Shown: in pieces, positions 35,661-44,076 of the stretch | How positions within the stretch are numbered: position 1 is the stretch's first letter | Layout of the letters: each line of letters begins with the position of its first letter | NCBI RefSeq assembly: GCF_016107685.1 | Contig: NZ_JABASY010000001.1 | Coordinates: 772,187 to 836,186, forward strand | Reading direction: 5' to 3' | Source of the DNA: Brevibacterium yomogidense | GTDB lineage: Bacteria; Actinomycetota; Actinomycetes; Actinomycetales; Brevibacteriaceae | DNA: 64,000 bases | The notes under the pieces: model-generated | What the model was told of the DNA's origin: nothing | What the model saw: the letters and a program-made list of their open reading frames with translations, nothing else | Databases searched by the model: none | Translations under genes and position numbers: made by a program

Positions 35661-35721
35661 GGAGACCCGGGATGCAGGATAGGAGTTCCGGAGGGCAGAA
35701 CTCAGAGATGAGGAGAAAGCC

Positions 35722-37026
35722 ATGAACTTCAACGTTCCGTCCATCGATCAGAGAGACCGCCTGGTCCCCATCAACCTCCGCCAGTCCGGACCCACTCCGG
35801 TGGAGATGCTCATCGACACCCGCGTCCGCAAGTCACCGTACTGGGCCCTGTCCATGCAGCAGGGATGCTGGCGGGCGTCGGTCTACAACCGCATGTACCA
35901 CCCCCGCGGATACGTCCGCCCCGAAGCCGGCGGGATGATGGTCGAGTACGACTCGCTCGTCAACGACGTGACCCTGTGGAACGTCGCTGTCGAACGGCAG
36001 ATCCGAGTGAAGGGGCCGGACGCGGAAGCCTTCGTCGACCGGGTCATCACCCGTGACGCGACGAAGATCCCCGTCATGAGGGCCCGCTACGTCATCCTCT
36101 GCAACGAGGCGGGCGGGATCCTCAACGACCCCGTGCTGCTGCGGGTCGCAGACGACGAATTCTGGTTCAGCCTGTCGGACTCCGACCTCATGCTCTGGCT
36201 CCAGGGAGTGAACGTGGGGTGGCGCTTCGACGTCGACATCGCGGAGATCGACGTGTCGCCCGTGCAGATCCAGGGTCCCAAGTCGATCGACCTCATGATC
36301 GACCTCGTGGGACCGGACGTCGCGGACGTCTCCAGCTACGGGCTCATGAGCACGACGATCCGCGGCTGCGCGGTCGTCATCTCGCAGACGGGGTTCTCCG
36401 GGGAGAAGGGGTACGAGATCTACCTCAAGGACTCCACCCTGCACGCGGAGACCCTGTGGAACGCGATCCTCGAGGTGGGGGCCGCACACAACCTGCGGGT
36501 CGTCGCCCCTGCGCACCACCGCCGGATCGCGGCGGGGATCCTGTCGTGGGGCCAGGACATGGATGCGGAGACCCTGCCGTTCCAAGTGAACCTCGGCTAC
36601 CAGGTGCCGCGGAAGAAGGAGGGCGAGTACATCGGGAAGGCCGCGCTGGAAGCCGCGCGCAATGCACTCGAGGACGGCAGGCCGCCGTATGCGATGCAGC
36701 TCGTGGGCATGAAGCTGGGCGGACGACCCGTCGACGACTACGCGCCGGACTTCTGGCTCATCAGCGAGCAGCAGCACGGGGAGCCGGTCGGGTACGTCAC
36801 CTCGCCCTGGTACTCACCGGAGCTCGGGGCCAACATCGCGATGGGCTACGTGCCGCTGCGGGACACCGCGCTCGGCACCGAACTCTGGGTGTGGCTGCCG
36901 GACGACTACGCGGACGCACCCGGCACACCCGTCGCCGCCGAGGTCGTCGAGATGCCGTTCCGTCCCTCCGCCAACCCGAACCAACGGGAGAGGCTGCGCA
37001 CGAGGGGCCTGGACGCCGCCGTGTGA
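35722..37026 (+). CDS. GcvT-fold THF-dependent methyltransferase, DmdA-like demethylase
   Basis: 434 residues with GCV_T and C-terminal barrel domains. 'VYNRMYHPRGY', 'LWNVAVERQIRVKGPDAEAFVD', 'GGILNDPVLLRV', 'SDSDLMLWLQG' and 'DVSPVQIQGPKSIDLM' follow the pattern of DMSP demethylase DmdA and relatives rather than true glycine-cleavage T protein. No gcvH or gcvP is nearby. Predicted to move a methyl group from a small substrate (S-, N- or O-methyl) to tetrahydrofolate; the adjacent MetF-like protein would then recycle methyl-THF. GAGGAG 6 nt before the ATG. Substrate unknown. Confidence 0.82.
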   Translation: MNFNVPSIDQRDRLVPINLRQSGPTPVEMLIDTRVRKSPYWALSMQQGCWRASVYNRMYHPRGYVRPEAGGMMVEYDSLVNDVTLWNVAVERQIRVKGPDAEAFVDRVITRDATKIPVMRARYVILCNEAGGILNDPVLLRVADDEFWFSLSDSDLMLWLQGVNVGWRFDVDIAEIDVSPVQIQGPKSIDLMIDLVGPDVADVSSYGLMSTTIRGCAVVISQTGFSGEKGYEIYLKDSTLHAETLWNAILEVGAAHNLRVVAPAHHRRIAAGILSWGQDMDAETLPFQVNLGYQVPRKKEGEYIGKAALEAARNALEDGRPPYAMQLVGMKLGGRPVDDYAPDFWLISEQQHGEPVGYVTSPWYSPELGANIAMGYVPLRDTALGTELWVWLPDDYADAPGTPVAAEVVEMPFRPSANPNQRERLRTRGLDAAV

Positions 37027-37086
37027 CCCGCGGTCTCGCACCCGCCGGACCGCAGCCGCGGAACGGCCTGGACGCCGCCGTCTGAC
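37007..37086 (+). repeat. Short duplication of the 3' end of the DmdA-like gene
   Basis: GGCCTGGACGCCGCCGT plus the stop context is present at about 37009-37027 and again 59 bp later (37067-37086). The second copy lies outside the gene and in another frame. Confidence 0.6.
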
Positions 37087-37254
37087 CTGTGGGTTCGGTG
37101 CGCCGCCGCGGTGCGGGAACGGTGGGTGAGGATATGCAGACCTCCCTGTCGACGACGGGGACGGGCGACTAGGCTGGGGTGTACGAGACTGTCGTCCGTG
37201 CTTCAGCGATCACCCGCGGAGCCCCGACGCATCGACAGGGAGGATGAGCGCGCA

Positions 37255-37734
37255 ATGGACATGATCGACAACGGACCCAACCCGAACGCCTTCAACATCG
37301 AAACGGCGACCGTGGAGAACTCCCACTACCGCACCGTCGTGTGGACGGGGCGGTACATGCAGGTGACGCTCATGTCGATCCCGGTGGGCGAATCCGTCGG
37401 CCTGGAGGTGCACGACGAGAACGACCAGTTCCTCCGGATCGAAGCCGGTGAGGGTCGGTGCGTCATGGGCCCCGCTGCGGACCAGCTGAACTTCCAGCAG
37501 GATGTGTCCGACGACTGGTCGATCCAGGTGCCGGCCGGTGTCTGGCACGACGTCATCAACACGGGCACGGAGCCGCTGCGTCTGTACTCCATCTACTCGC
37601 CGGTCCACCACGCGCAGGGCCGTGTGCACCCGACGGCCGACGACGCGGAGCGGGACGAGGAGTCCGGCGAGGACGAACCGCCGGCATGGACAGGCCACGA
37701 ACTGCCGAAGTGGACGGTGGGCCCCGTCCGCTGA
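37255..37734 (+). CDS. Single-domain cupin protein
   Basis: 159 residues. Cupin motif 1 region 'GLEVHDENDQFLRIEAGEG' and motif 2 'VPAGVWHDVINTG' carry His/Gln/Glu and His that could bind a metal, as in RmlC/mannose-6-phosphate-isomerase-like cupins. Acidic C-terminal tail. Same strand and 228 bp downstream of the DmdA-like gene; a GGGAGGA-like site is ~11 nt before ATG 37255 (ATG 37261 is an alternative). Catalytic or sugar-binding role unknown. Confidence 0.75.
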   Translation: MDMIDNGPNPNAFNIETATVENSHYRTVVWTGRYMQVTLMSIPVGESVGLEVHDENDQFLRIEAGEGRCVMGPAADQLNFQQDVSDDWSIQVPAGVWHDVINTGTEPLRLYSIYSPVHHAQGRVHPTADDAERDEESGEDEPPAWTGHELPKWTVGPVR

Positions 37735-37828
37735 CACTCGGCGGACACGGCTTCGTCCGTTGAGACTCGGCGGACAGGGCCCCGTCCGTTGAGACTCGGC
37801 GGACAGGACCCCGTCCGTTGAGACTCCG
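37725..37828. repeat. 3.5 copies of a 29-bp hairpin-forming repeat at the cupin stop codon
   Basis: Units start at 37725, 37754, 37783 and (partial) 37812 with CGTCCG(T/C)TGA. Each holds GTCCG...CGGAC arms with an 11-nt loop. The first copy contains the last codons and the stop of the cupin gene. Confidence 0.85.
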
Positions 37829-37913
37829 GACCGCCTTTCGGCTCATCGGCCTCATGCTGCAGTGACTCACAGTCCTTGACTCACAGGGCTGTGGCACACA
37901 GAGCTTGACTGCC

Positions 37914-37964
37914 AGAGCTGGGTGCGACGCACTGCGACGCACGATGCGTGTCGCACCCAGCTCT
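37914..37964. repeat. Inverted repeat with 15-bp perfect arms
   Basis: AGAGCTGGGTGCGAC at 37914-37928 and its exact complement at 37950-37964, with a 21-nt spacer. Lies in the 560-bp gene-free stretch 37735-38294, otherwise holding only the repeats listed beside it. Confidence 0.75.
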
Positions 37965-37997
37965 GTGACTTCCTCTTCCATGCGTCGCCGACCCATC

Positions 37998-38059
37998 ATC
38001 GAGTGAGTCCGATTCGGCCTCAATGCGTCGACAACGGGGCCGAATCACACTCACTCGAT
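37998..38059. repeat. Palindromic repeat copy 1 (upstream of the AbiEi/VSR-like gene)
   Basis: 20-bp arms beginning CGAGTGAGTCCGATTCGGCC and ending with ...CACTCACTCG, 18-nt spacer, one internal mismatch. Same element as at 39456 and 39560. Confidence 0.85.
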
Positions 38060-38294
38060 CGTGCGAGATCCTCGCGCGAGTGAAAGCTGTGCGATCTTGT
38101 CCCTCTGAGTCCTCGCGTGTCGGTGGGGAACGCCGTCCTTCCGTGCTGTGGCCCGCAACTCCGCGAAGTCCCATTCCACGCCCGACGTTCAGGTGTGCTG
38201 ACGAGAGGTCACAGACGCTACTGGCGACGACCCGAGAATCCACAGCGATCAGCAGTCACCGCCAGGGGGCGTCCTGTCGGCGCAGACTGTCGCC

Positions 38295-39359
38295 ATGACT
38301 CACCAGCGGAAGCCCCGAAACCGGCGCCGCCCGTCGACCTACCAGGACCATTCCGACAGCGAGCCTCTCGTGTCGCGCTCCCCAGAATTACCCGCATACA
38401 CGCGGAAGGGGGTCGCACGGTCCGAGGTCCCCCTCGTCTTCAGCCTGGATGAGGCCGAAGCTGCCGGCTTCACACGAGCGCGGGCGCTTGCGGGGGACAA
38501 CCTCCTGTCTCCTCTTTACGGCGTGCGGATGTCCACGGGTTTGAGAGGGACGGTGGAGCATCCGGGCTGGGCCGAATCCGACTGGTTCGCCTCGCGATCA
38601 CGTTTGGCTGCGGTGCAGGCGCGTCGCCCCGATGCGGTCGGCTCGCACGCGACAGCGGCGGAATTGCTCGGGATCCCCCTGCCTGCGCGGTTCCGGGGAG
38701 AGCGCATGCCCATCCATGTCGTCAGCGCTCGTACGAGCGCGGTGCAGATCGGAGGTGTCGTCGGCCATCGTGGTGCGCTTACGGAACCTCCTGTGCAGGT
38801 CGGTGGGGTGGCGGTCACCGGCTACTGCCAGACGCTGATGCAGCTTGCGGCGCTCCTCACGGAGCGTGATCTCATCGCCGCGGTCGAAAGCGTGATCGGC
38901 CCGTGGCGCGGATCGCCGGTCAGCCTCGACCAGCTCGACCAGCACCTGAAGGCATGTCCGGGCCGACGCGGGGCGAGGAAGTTTCGCAGCACACTGCAAC
39001 GAGCGCGCCCCGGTGTCGGCTCGCCGAAGGAGACAGAGCTGCGGCTCGACCTGGTGGAGTGGGGCTTTCCTGAACCGTCCGTAGGCGCTCAGGTGTGGAT
39101 CGAGGACCTCCAGCGGTACCTCGTCCCCGATCTCCTCTACGAGGACATCCGGACTGCGATCGAATACGAAGGCACGCACCACGGTACGCATCGACCGCAG
39201 ATGGACATGGACATCGAACGAGCGGTCGCATTCCGATCCGCAGGGTGGTTCGTCGAACGTGTGACGAAGACCAGCGCGCTCGCGGGACTCATCAGTGTCC
39301 TGGTCGAGAGGTTCGCGGCGCACCGAGCGGAAACCCTTCGCTTTCCGCGCCCGTACTGA
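38295..39359 (+). CDS. AbiEi-like antitoxin / VSR-DUF559-type nuclease fusion protein
   Basis: 354 residues. The N-terminal two thirds resemble AbiEi-type antitoxin proteins ('SRSRLAAVQARRPDAVGSHATAAELLGIPLP', 'VVSARTSAVQIGGVVGHRG'); the C-terminal ~100 residues look like a Vsr/DUF559 endonuclease-like fold ('PDLLYEDIRTAIEYEGTHH', 'ERAVAFRSAGWFVERVT'). This is a widespread actinobacterial architecture annotated as type IV toxin-antitoxin related; no AbiEii toxin is adjacent. Solitary gene, no good ribosome site before ATG 38295, enclosed by palindromic repeats, so possibly a mobile unit (inference). Confidence 0.75.
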   Translation: MTHQRKPRNRRRPSTYQDHSDSEPLVSRSPELPAYTRKGVARSEVPLVFSLDEAEAAGFTRARALAGDNLLSPLYGVRMSTGLRGTVEHPGWAESDWFASRSRLAAVQARRPDAVGSHATAAELLGIPLPARFRGERMPIHVVSARTSAVQIGGVVGHRGALTEPPVQVGGVAVTGYCQTLMQLAALLTERDLIAAVESVIGPWRGSPVSLDQLDQHLKACPGRRGARKFRSTLQRARPGVGSPKETELRLDLVEWGFPEPSVGAQVWIEDLQRYLVPDLLYEDIRTAIEYEGTHHGTHRPQMDMDIERAVAFRSAGWFVERVTKTSALAGLISVLVERFAAHRAETLRFPRPY

Positions 39360-39455
39360 CGGACGCGCGTGCGGGTTGATTGGTCGGTGCATGGGTGCCG
39401 ACCGGTATGGAGGCCGGCGAGACGCGACGCGGCATCCTCACGAGGAGCATGACTG

Positions 39456-39513
39456 CGAGTGAGTGCGATTCGGCCACGAAACGGGCGATTCGGGGCCGAA
39501 TCGCACTCACTCG
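39456..39513. repeat. Palindromic repeat copy 2
   Basis: Arms CGAGTGAGTGCGATTCGGCC and perfect complement, 18-nt spacer. 97 bp downstream of the AbiEi/VSR-like stop. Confidence 0.88.
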
Positions 39514-39559
39514 ACGTTGGGTGGCAACGCTCGTGCGGACGTGAGGTCGAGTCGCCCTG

Positions 39560-39616
39560 CGAGTGAGTGGTAATCGGCCTGTCGGGAGTGGTTTGTGGCC
39601 GAATCGCACTCACTCG
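39560..39616. repeat. Palindromic repeat copy 3
   Basis: Left arm CGAGTGAGTGGTAATCGGCC (three changes), right arm identical to copy 2, 17-nt spacer. Ends 45 bp before the convergent ThDP-enzyme gene, and may also terminate transcription. Confidence 0.85.
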
Positions 39617-39661
39617 GTGGTCGGTCCCCACCCGCGCTTGGTCGGGTCGGGAGCGGCTGGC

Positions 39662-41221
39662 TTACAGCACGACTTCGATGAGAGCCGGTCCGTCGGCCGC
39701 GAGTGCGCGGTCGTAGGCGGCGCCAAGCTCCTCCATTGTCTCTGCACGTTCCGCCGGAACCCCGAACCCGCGCGAGAGCGACACCCAGTCGATCGTGGGG
39801 CGGTCGATGTCGAGCAGCTTCGCGGCGGTCTCGCCCACCACGTCGACGCCCACGTTCGACATCTCGTTCCGCAGGATCTGGTACTTGCGGTTGGCGAGCA
39901 CGAGGGTGACGACGTCGACTCCCTCGCGTGCCTGCGTCCAGAGGGTCTGCGGCATGTACATGCCGGACCCGTCGGATTCGAAGGTGACGACCTTGCGATC
40001 GGGGCAGGCGATCGCGGCGCCCGTGGCGACGGGAAGCGCCCAGCCGATCGACCCGCCCGTCACGTTGATCCAGTCGTGCGGCCGCGCACCGGTGGTCGCC
40101 TTGTTGAAGTTCCACCCGGTCGTGATCGACTCGTCGACGACGATCGCGTTCTCAGGGATCGCCTCCGCGATGAAGACTCCGAGCTTCTCCGCTGTGATCG
40201 TCCCGGTGGGACGCTGCGGCAGCGACAGGTCCGCGAGCGCCGCGGACGCGCCCTTGGCACGCACGGCCTCTGGGAGGGCGTCGAAGACGGCGTTCAGCGG
40301 GATGTCCGCCCGCGGAGTCTCCGGAGCGAGGTCGACGAACCGTGTGCCCGGCAGATACAGGGTGCTGCGCTTCGTGGGGTACGCGAAGAACGCGACGGGA
40401 GGTTCCGCGCCGACGAGCACGATCGTGTCGAACTGCGCGAACAGCTCCTGCGCCGCATCGACCGCGTACGGCACCTTCGTCGCGACGAAGCGTCCCGCGC
40501 CTCGCGTCACCCGCGGCGAGAACGTCGATGTGAGGACCGAGGCGCCGGTCGCCGCGGCGATGCGGCCGGCGGCTTCGAGGGCGTCCTCCCGCGGCGTGCG
40601 TCCGCCCATGAGGATCGCGCCGCGGGTGCCCGCGTCCGCGAGGGCCCGGGCTGCGGCCTCGGCGGCGAGTTCGTCGACCACGGGCAGTGGCGACGGCTGC
40701 GCGGTGGGCGGGGAGACGGCGGCCGGCAGCTCGTTCCACGCGGCGTCCGCCGGGAGGACGAGCGAGGCGACCTGGCCACGACGGGCGACCGTCACGGCGT
40801 CCGCCACATCGTGCGCGAGCGCGTGCTCGTCGACCGAGGTGCGCACCCAGTGGGAGAACGGGCGGGCCGTGCCCTCGATGTCGCTGGTGAGCGGCGCATC
40901 AAGATCGCGGTGGTAGCTTGCGTGATCGCCGATCACGTTGACGACGGGCGAGTGGGCACGCAGCGCGTTGTGCAGGTTCGACAGTCCGTTGGCGAGCCCC
41001 GGACCCAGGTGCAGGAGCGTGGCGGCTGGCTGGTCGGACATCCGGGCGTAGCCGTCGGCGGCACCCGTGACCGCGCCCTCGAACAGGCCGAGCACGCCGC
41101 GCACGGCGGGAGTCTCGTCCAGAGCTGCGACGAAGTGCATCTCCGAGGTCCCGGGGTTGGCGAAGCACGTGGTGACGCCGTTGTGCTCGAGTGAGGCGAG
41201 GAGAGAGTCTGCACCGTTCAC
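39662..41221 (-). CDS. Thiamine-diphosphate-dependent enzyme, acetolactate synthase large-subunit/benzoylformate decarboxylase type
   Basis: 519 residues, GTG start at 41221 behind AAGGAG (5 nt). N-terminal 'FANPGTSEMHFV' and 'GLFEGAVTGAADGYAR' supply the catalytic Glu that activates ThDP; C-terminal 'ESDGSGMYMPQTLWTQAR...LANRKY' is the Mg/ThDP motif (family GDG-N; here SDG). No small regulatory subunit (ilvN) is adjacent and the FAD-region is weak, so it is more likely a catabolic 2-oxo acid decarboxylase or lyase than the biosynthetic enzyme. Substrate unknown. Confidence 0.83.
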   Translation of the reverse strand: MNGADSLLASLEHNGVTTCFANPGTSEMHFVAALDETPAVRGVLGLFEGAVTGAADGYARMSDQPAATLLHLGPGLANGLSNLHNALRAHSPVVNVIGDHASYHRDLDAPLTSDIEGTARPFSHWVRTSVDEHALAHDVADAVTVARRGQVASLVLPADAAWNELPAAVSPPTAQPSPLPVVDELAAEAAARALADAGTRGAILMGGRTPREDALEAAGRIAAATGASVLTSTFSPRVTRGAGRFVATKVPYAVDAAQELFAQFDTIVLVGAEPPVAFFAYPTKRSTLYLPGTRFVDLAPETPRADIPLNAVFDALPEAVRAKGASAALADLSLPQRPTGTITAEKLGVFIAEAIPENAIVVDESITTGWNFNKATTGARPHDWINVTGGSIGWALPVATGAAIACPDRKVVTFESDGSGMYMPQTLWTQAREGVDVVTLVLANRKYQILRNEMSNVGVDVVGETAAKLLDIDRPTIDWVSLSRGFGVPAERAETMEELGAAYDRALAADGPALIEVVL

Positions 41222-41678
41222 GGTGACTCCTTTCGACGTGGTGTGCGGACCGCGCGTGGGGGTCCGGGCTCCCGTGCGTCGGTGCAGGGGAGCATGTGGT
41301 GGATCCGTGGCCCATCGTCCCACATGGAGGGGAGTCGCAGCGGGATCCCGTCACCCGACCGCGCGGACGGGGCATGCCTCGGAGTGCGGGTGGCCCGAGG
41401 GCCGAGAACGGGAGGGCGCGGCCGCTGCGGCGGCACAGTATACGTAAAGCTTCGCGAAAGTGTTCGCAGACGGCCGTGAACGTCACGACCACGTAACAGA
41501 TTTGGACTATTTCGCCCGGTCTCCCGGGACTGCGCGAAGTCGACTGGACGCACGTATTACGATGGCTGTAGAAGCCGCTTCGGCGAGAATCGAAGCAACC
41601 GCTTCTCGGCTGGTCGACCACCAGGACCGACGCACTACCGGCAAGCCCCGACGGCAGGCCACCACGAGGTCGATTCAC
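41222..41678. other. Divergent intergenic region, promoter-like
   Basis: About 455 bp between the ThDP-enzyme start and the small HTH gene. Contains an AT-richer core (41437-41515) with GTATAC and TTCGCGAA palindromes; probably holds both promoters. The frame of the HTH gene is open upstream to 41460 (ATGs at 41460 and 41562), so a longer protein is possible. Confidence 0.5.
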
Positions 41679-42041
41679 ATGGCGAGAAGGACTCGCACTC
41701 TCAGCGCAGAGCAGAAGTCAATGCTGACTGCGGTCCGGAGGATCGCGCGGCAACGCTTGAAGATCAACAGCACGTACGTCACCGCGGTCGTCGAAGCTCG
41801 CGAGAGCGGAGTGACCTACGCATCCATCGCGGAGGCCGTTGGCACCTCTTCGCAGGCAGTCCAAGAGATCGTACGTCGACACAACAACGCCCTCCAGCGT
41901 GAGCAGCAGGCGAAGCCCGAGCAGTCCAACGGTGCTCCGGCCGGCGCCATCGCGGCGGCTGTCGGCGAAGAGGAGCAGAGCTCCGCGGGCGGCAGCGTCG
42001 CGGGAGGCGGAGGGCCCGCCCCCTCATCGCCCGGCCTGTAA
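41679..42041 (+). CDS. Small helix-turn-helix protein, unknown function
   Basis: 120 residues from ATG 41679. 'VTYASIAEAVGTSSQAVQEIVRRHNNAL' reads as a helix-turn-helix with a recognition helix, preceded by a basic N terminus (MARRTRTLSAEQK). The last 50 residues are Ala/Gly/Ser/Glu-rich and likely disordered. A DNA-binding role is probable, target unknown. A very strong GC hairpin follows. Start uncertain: longer in-frame versions from 41460 or 41562 exist. Confidence 0.6.
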   Translation: MARRTRTLSAEQKSMLTAVRRIARQRLKINSTYVTAVVEARESGVTYASIAEAVGTSSQAVQEIVRRHNNALQREQQAKPEQSNGAPAGAIAAAVGEEEQSSAGGSVAGGGGPAPSSPGL

Positions 42042-42071
42042 GGCACGGGCACCGCAGCACATCGGGGAAGA

Positions 42072-42100
42072 GCGCCGGCCCCCACCCCGGGGGCCGGCGC
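42072..42100 (+). terminator. Terminator after the small HTH gene
   Basis: Perfect 12-bp arms GCGCCGGCCCCC/GGGGGCCGGCGC with a 5-nt loop; weak T content after it. Confidence 0.75.
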
Positions 42101-42141
42101 ATCGTCGTGTGCGCAAAGGCCGCGTGTGCGACGATGAGAGC

Positions 42142-43209
42142 GTGAACCACCTCTTCCAGGACCCACTCCTCGATGCGGCTCGCGAGGCCGCTGTCATCGC
42201 GTCGCATCGGATGGTCGCGTGGGCTGACGCGCTCAGTGCGACCTCGATCGGGTCGAAGGACGGTCGGAACGACCTCGTGACGGCCGCAGATGCGGAGATC
42301 GAGGCGCTGGTGCTCCACCGTCTGCTCCTCCGGCGCCCTCAGGACACCGTCGTCGGTGAAGAAGGAGCCGCAGCGCGCTCGCTGTCGGACCACCCGGACG
42401 GGGCGGCGCTGGAGGACATCCTGTCCCGATCGGCCGCAACCGCGGACGCGCCTGCGGCCGCGGCTGCCGTGCCGGAGCTGGAGGGCACCTTCGAGTGGCA
42501 CGTCGACCCGATCGACGGCACCGTGAACTTCGTGCGCGGTATCGAGCACTTCTGCTTCTCCGTGGGAGTCCGCGAGCAGGCGGCAGACGCTGCATCACCG
42601 GACGACGGCTGGGTCGCGGGGCTCGTGGCCGCACCGCTGCTGGACCGCGTCTGGTTCGCACGCAGCGGGTCGGCGTGGAGCGCGTCATTGGCGGCGCTCA
42701 CGGACCCGCACACACCGCTCCGCGAGCTCACAGGCGAGTCCGCGGCGACGACGGGTCGGGTCGTGGCAACGGGGTTCGGCTATGCGCAGGGGCGGCGCGA
42801 TCAGCAGCTCGTGGCGCTCGCGAGCGTCATGGAGCAGTTCGATGACATCCGACGCTGCGGTTCAGCCGCTATCGATCTGTGCATGGCGGCGGAGGGGCGT
42901 GTGAACGCCTACTACGAACGAGGCCTGGGGGTCTACGACTTCGCGGGAGGCGCCTACATCGCGGAGTGCGCAGGACGGTTCGTCCACCGGCGTGCGGACG
43001 CGTTCCTGCGCGACGACACGGGTGCGACGATCGCGGTGACTGAGGACTCGCCGGCCGCCACGCCTTCGCCCGCCGCTGCGTCCTCATCAGCTGCCGCGGC
43101 CTCGCCGGCCGCTGTGCCCTCCCCGACTGCCGCGGCCTCGCCAGCACCAGAGCTCACGGTCGTCGCGGACACCCGGGAGCGCTTCGAGTTCCTCCTCGCC
43201 CACGGGTGA
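42142..43209 (+). CDS. Inositol monophosphatase-family protein
   Basis: 355 residues from GTG 42142. Metal-binding motifs 'VGEEGA' and 'DPIDGTVNF' (Asp122 region) and 'RRCGSAAIDLCMAAEG...VYDFAGG' place it in the IMPase/FBPase-like superfamily (inositol-1-P, histidinol-P or 3'-phosphoadenosine-5'-phosphate phosphatases). Two Ala/Pro/Ser-rich insertions (residues ~85-112 and ~300-330) enlarge it beyond the usual ~260. Cytoplasmic. Substrate cannot be assigned. Confidence 0.82.
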   Translation: MNHLFQDPLLDAAREAAVIASHRMVAWADALSATSIGSKDGRNDLVTAADAEIEALVLHRLLLRRPQDTVVGEEGAAARSLSDHPDGAALEDILSRSAATADAPAAAAAVPELEGTFEWHVDPIDGTVNFVRGIEHFCFSVGVREQAADAASPDDGWVAGLVAAPLLDRVWFARSGSAWSASLAALTDPHTPLRELTGESAATTGRVVATGFGYAQGRRDQQLVALASVMEQFDDIRRCGSAAIDLCMAAEGRVNAYYERGLGVYDFAGGAYIAECAGRFVHRRADAFLRDDTGATIAVTEDSPAATPSPAAASSSAAAASPAAVPSPTAAASPAPELTVVADTRERFEFLLAHG

Positions 43210-43220
43210 TCTGACAGTGG

Positions 43221-43243
43221 GCGCAACCGCTCTGCGGTCGCGC
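43221..43243. terminator. Terminator between convergent IMPase-like and iron-transport genes
   Basis: 10-bp arms GCGCAACCGC/GCGGTCGCGC with one mismatch and a 3-nt loop. Confidence 0.55.
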
Positions 43244-43320
43244 ACTCCCGTCTCCCGGGCTGCCGCCTCTCCGCCCCCGGGCAGCCGCATCCCCGCCTCC
43301 CGGGCTGCCGCTTCCCCGCC

Positions 43321-44076
43321 TCAGTAGTAGCAGGCGAGGATGCCGCGTGGCCCGTCGATCACGTCGATCGGGGTGTTGAAGATCGAGGACAGGGTGTCCG
43401 GCACCATGATCTCCTCCGGCGTCCCGAAAGCCACGACCTCACCGTGCTTGAGCGCGCAGATGTGGTCCGCGTAGTGGCCTGCGAAGTTGATGTCGTGGAG
43501 GACGATGACGATCGTCCGGCCCAGTTCCTCCGCGGCGCGCTTGAGGTGCTTCATCATCTGCACCGAATGCTGCATGTCGAGGTTGTTGAGGGGCTCGTCC
43601 AGCAGGACGTACTCCGTGTCCTGCGCCAGCACCATGGCGACATACGCGCGCTGGCGCTGTCCGCCGGACAGCTCGTCTAGGTACCGGGACTCCAGGTCGT
43701 CCAGCCGGAGGAAGTCGATCGCCTCGCTGATCACCCGTTCGTCCTCGACGGTGAGTCTCCCGCCGGAATGCGGGAATCGTCCGAAGCCCACGAGCTGCCG
43801 GACGGTGAGCCGTGTGACGAAGTGGTTCTCCTGGCGGAGGATGGAGATCCTCTTCGCGAGTTCCTTCGACGGGGTCTTCGAGACGTCCAGCCCGCCCACC
43901 GTGATGCTGCCGGCGTCCATCCCCATGAGGCGGCCGATCATCGTGAGCAGTGTGGACTTCCCGGCGCCGTTGGGGCCCACGAGTGCGGTGATGCCGCCGG
44001 ACGGGATCTCCAGGTCGACGGGTCCGATCGCGACCTCGGCGGTGTACTTCCGCAGTACGGTGCTGAGCGTGATCAC
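43321..44076 (-). CDS. Iron-siderophore ABC transporter ATP-binding protein (FepC/YclP-like)
   Basis: 251 residues from the GTG that overlaps the permease stop (GTGA). Walker A 'VGPNGAGKSTLL', Q-loop 'ILRQENHFVTRL', signature 'LSGGQRQRAYVAMVLAQ', Walker B 'YVLLDEPLNNLD', H-loop 'VLHDINFA': the FecE/FepC subfamily. Energises siderophore uptake with the two upstream-encoded permeases and the binding protein; order and similarity recall YclNOPQ. Confidence 0.92.
   Translation of the reverse strand: MITLSTVLRKYTAEVAIGPVDLEIPSGGITALVGPNGAGKSTLLTMIGRLMGMDAGSITVGGLDVSKTPSKELAKRISILRQENHFVTRLTVRQLVGFGRFPHSGGRLTVEDERVISEAIDFLRLDDLESRYLDELSGGQRQRAYVAMVLAQDTEYVLLDEPLNNLDMQHSVQMMKHLKRAAEELGRTIVIVLHDINFAGHYADHICALKHGEVVAFGTPEEIMVPDTLSSIFNTPIDVIDGPRGILACYY

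Noticed and set aside
37725..37828. Possible CRISPR array (29-bp repeats)
   Set aside because: Units are directly adjacent with no spacers, and no cas genes are near.
41460..41678. Longer start for the small HTH protein
   Set aside because: Ser/Arg-rich extension with no ribosome site and no conserved look; kept only as an alternative.
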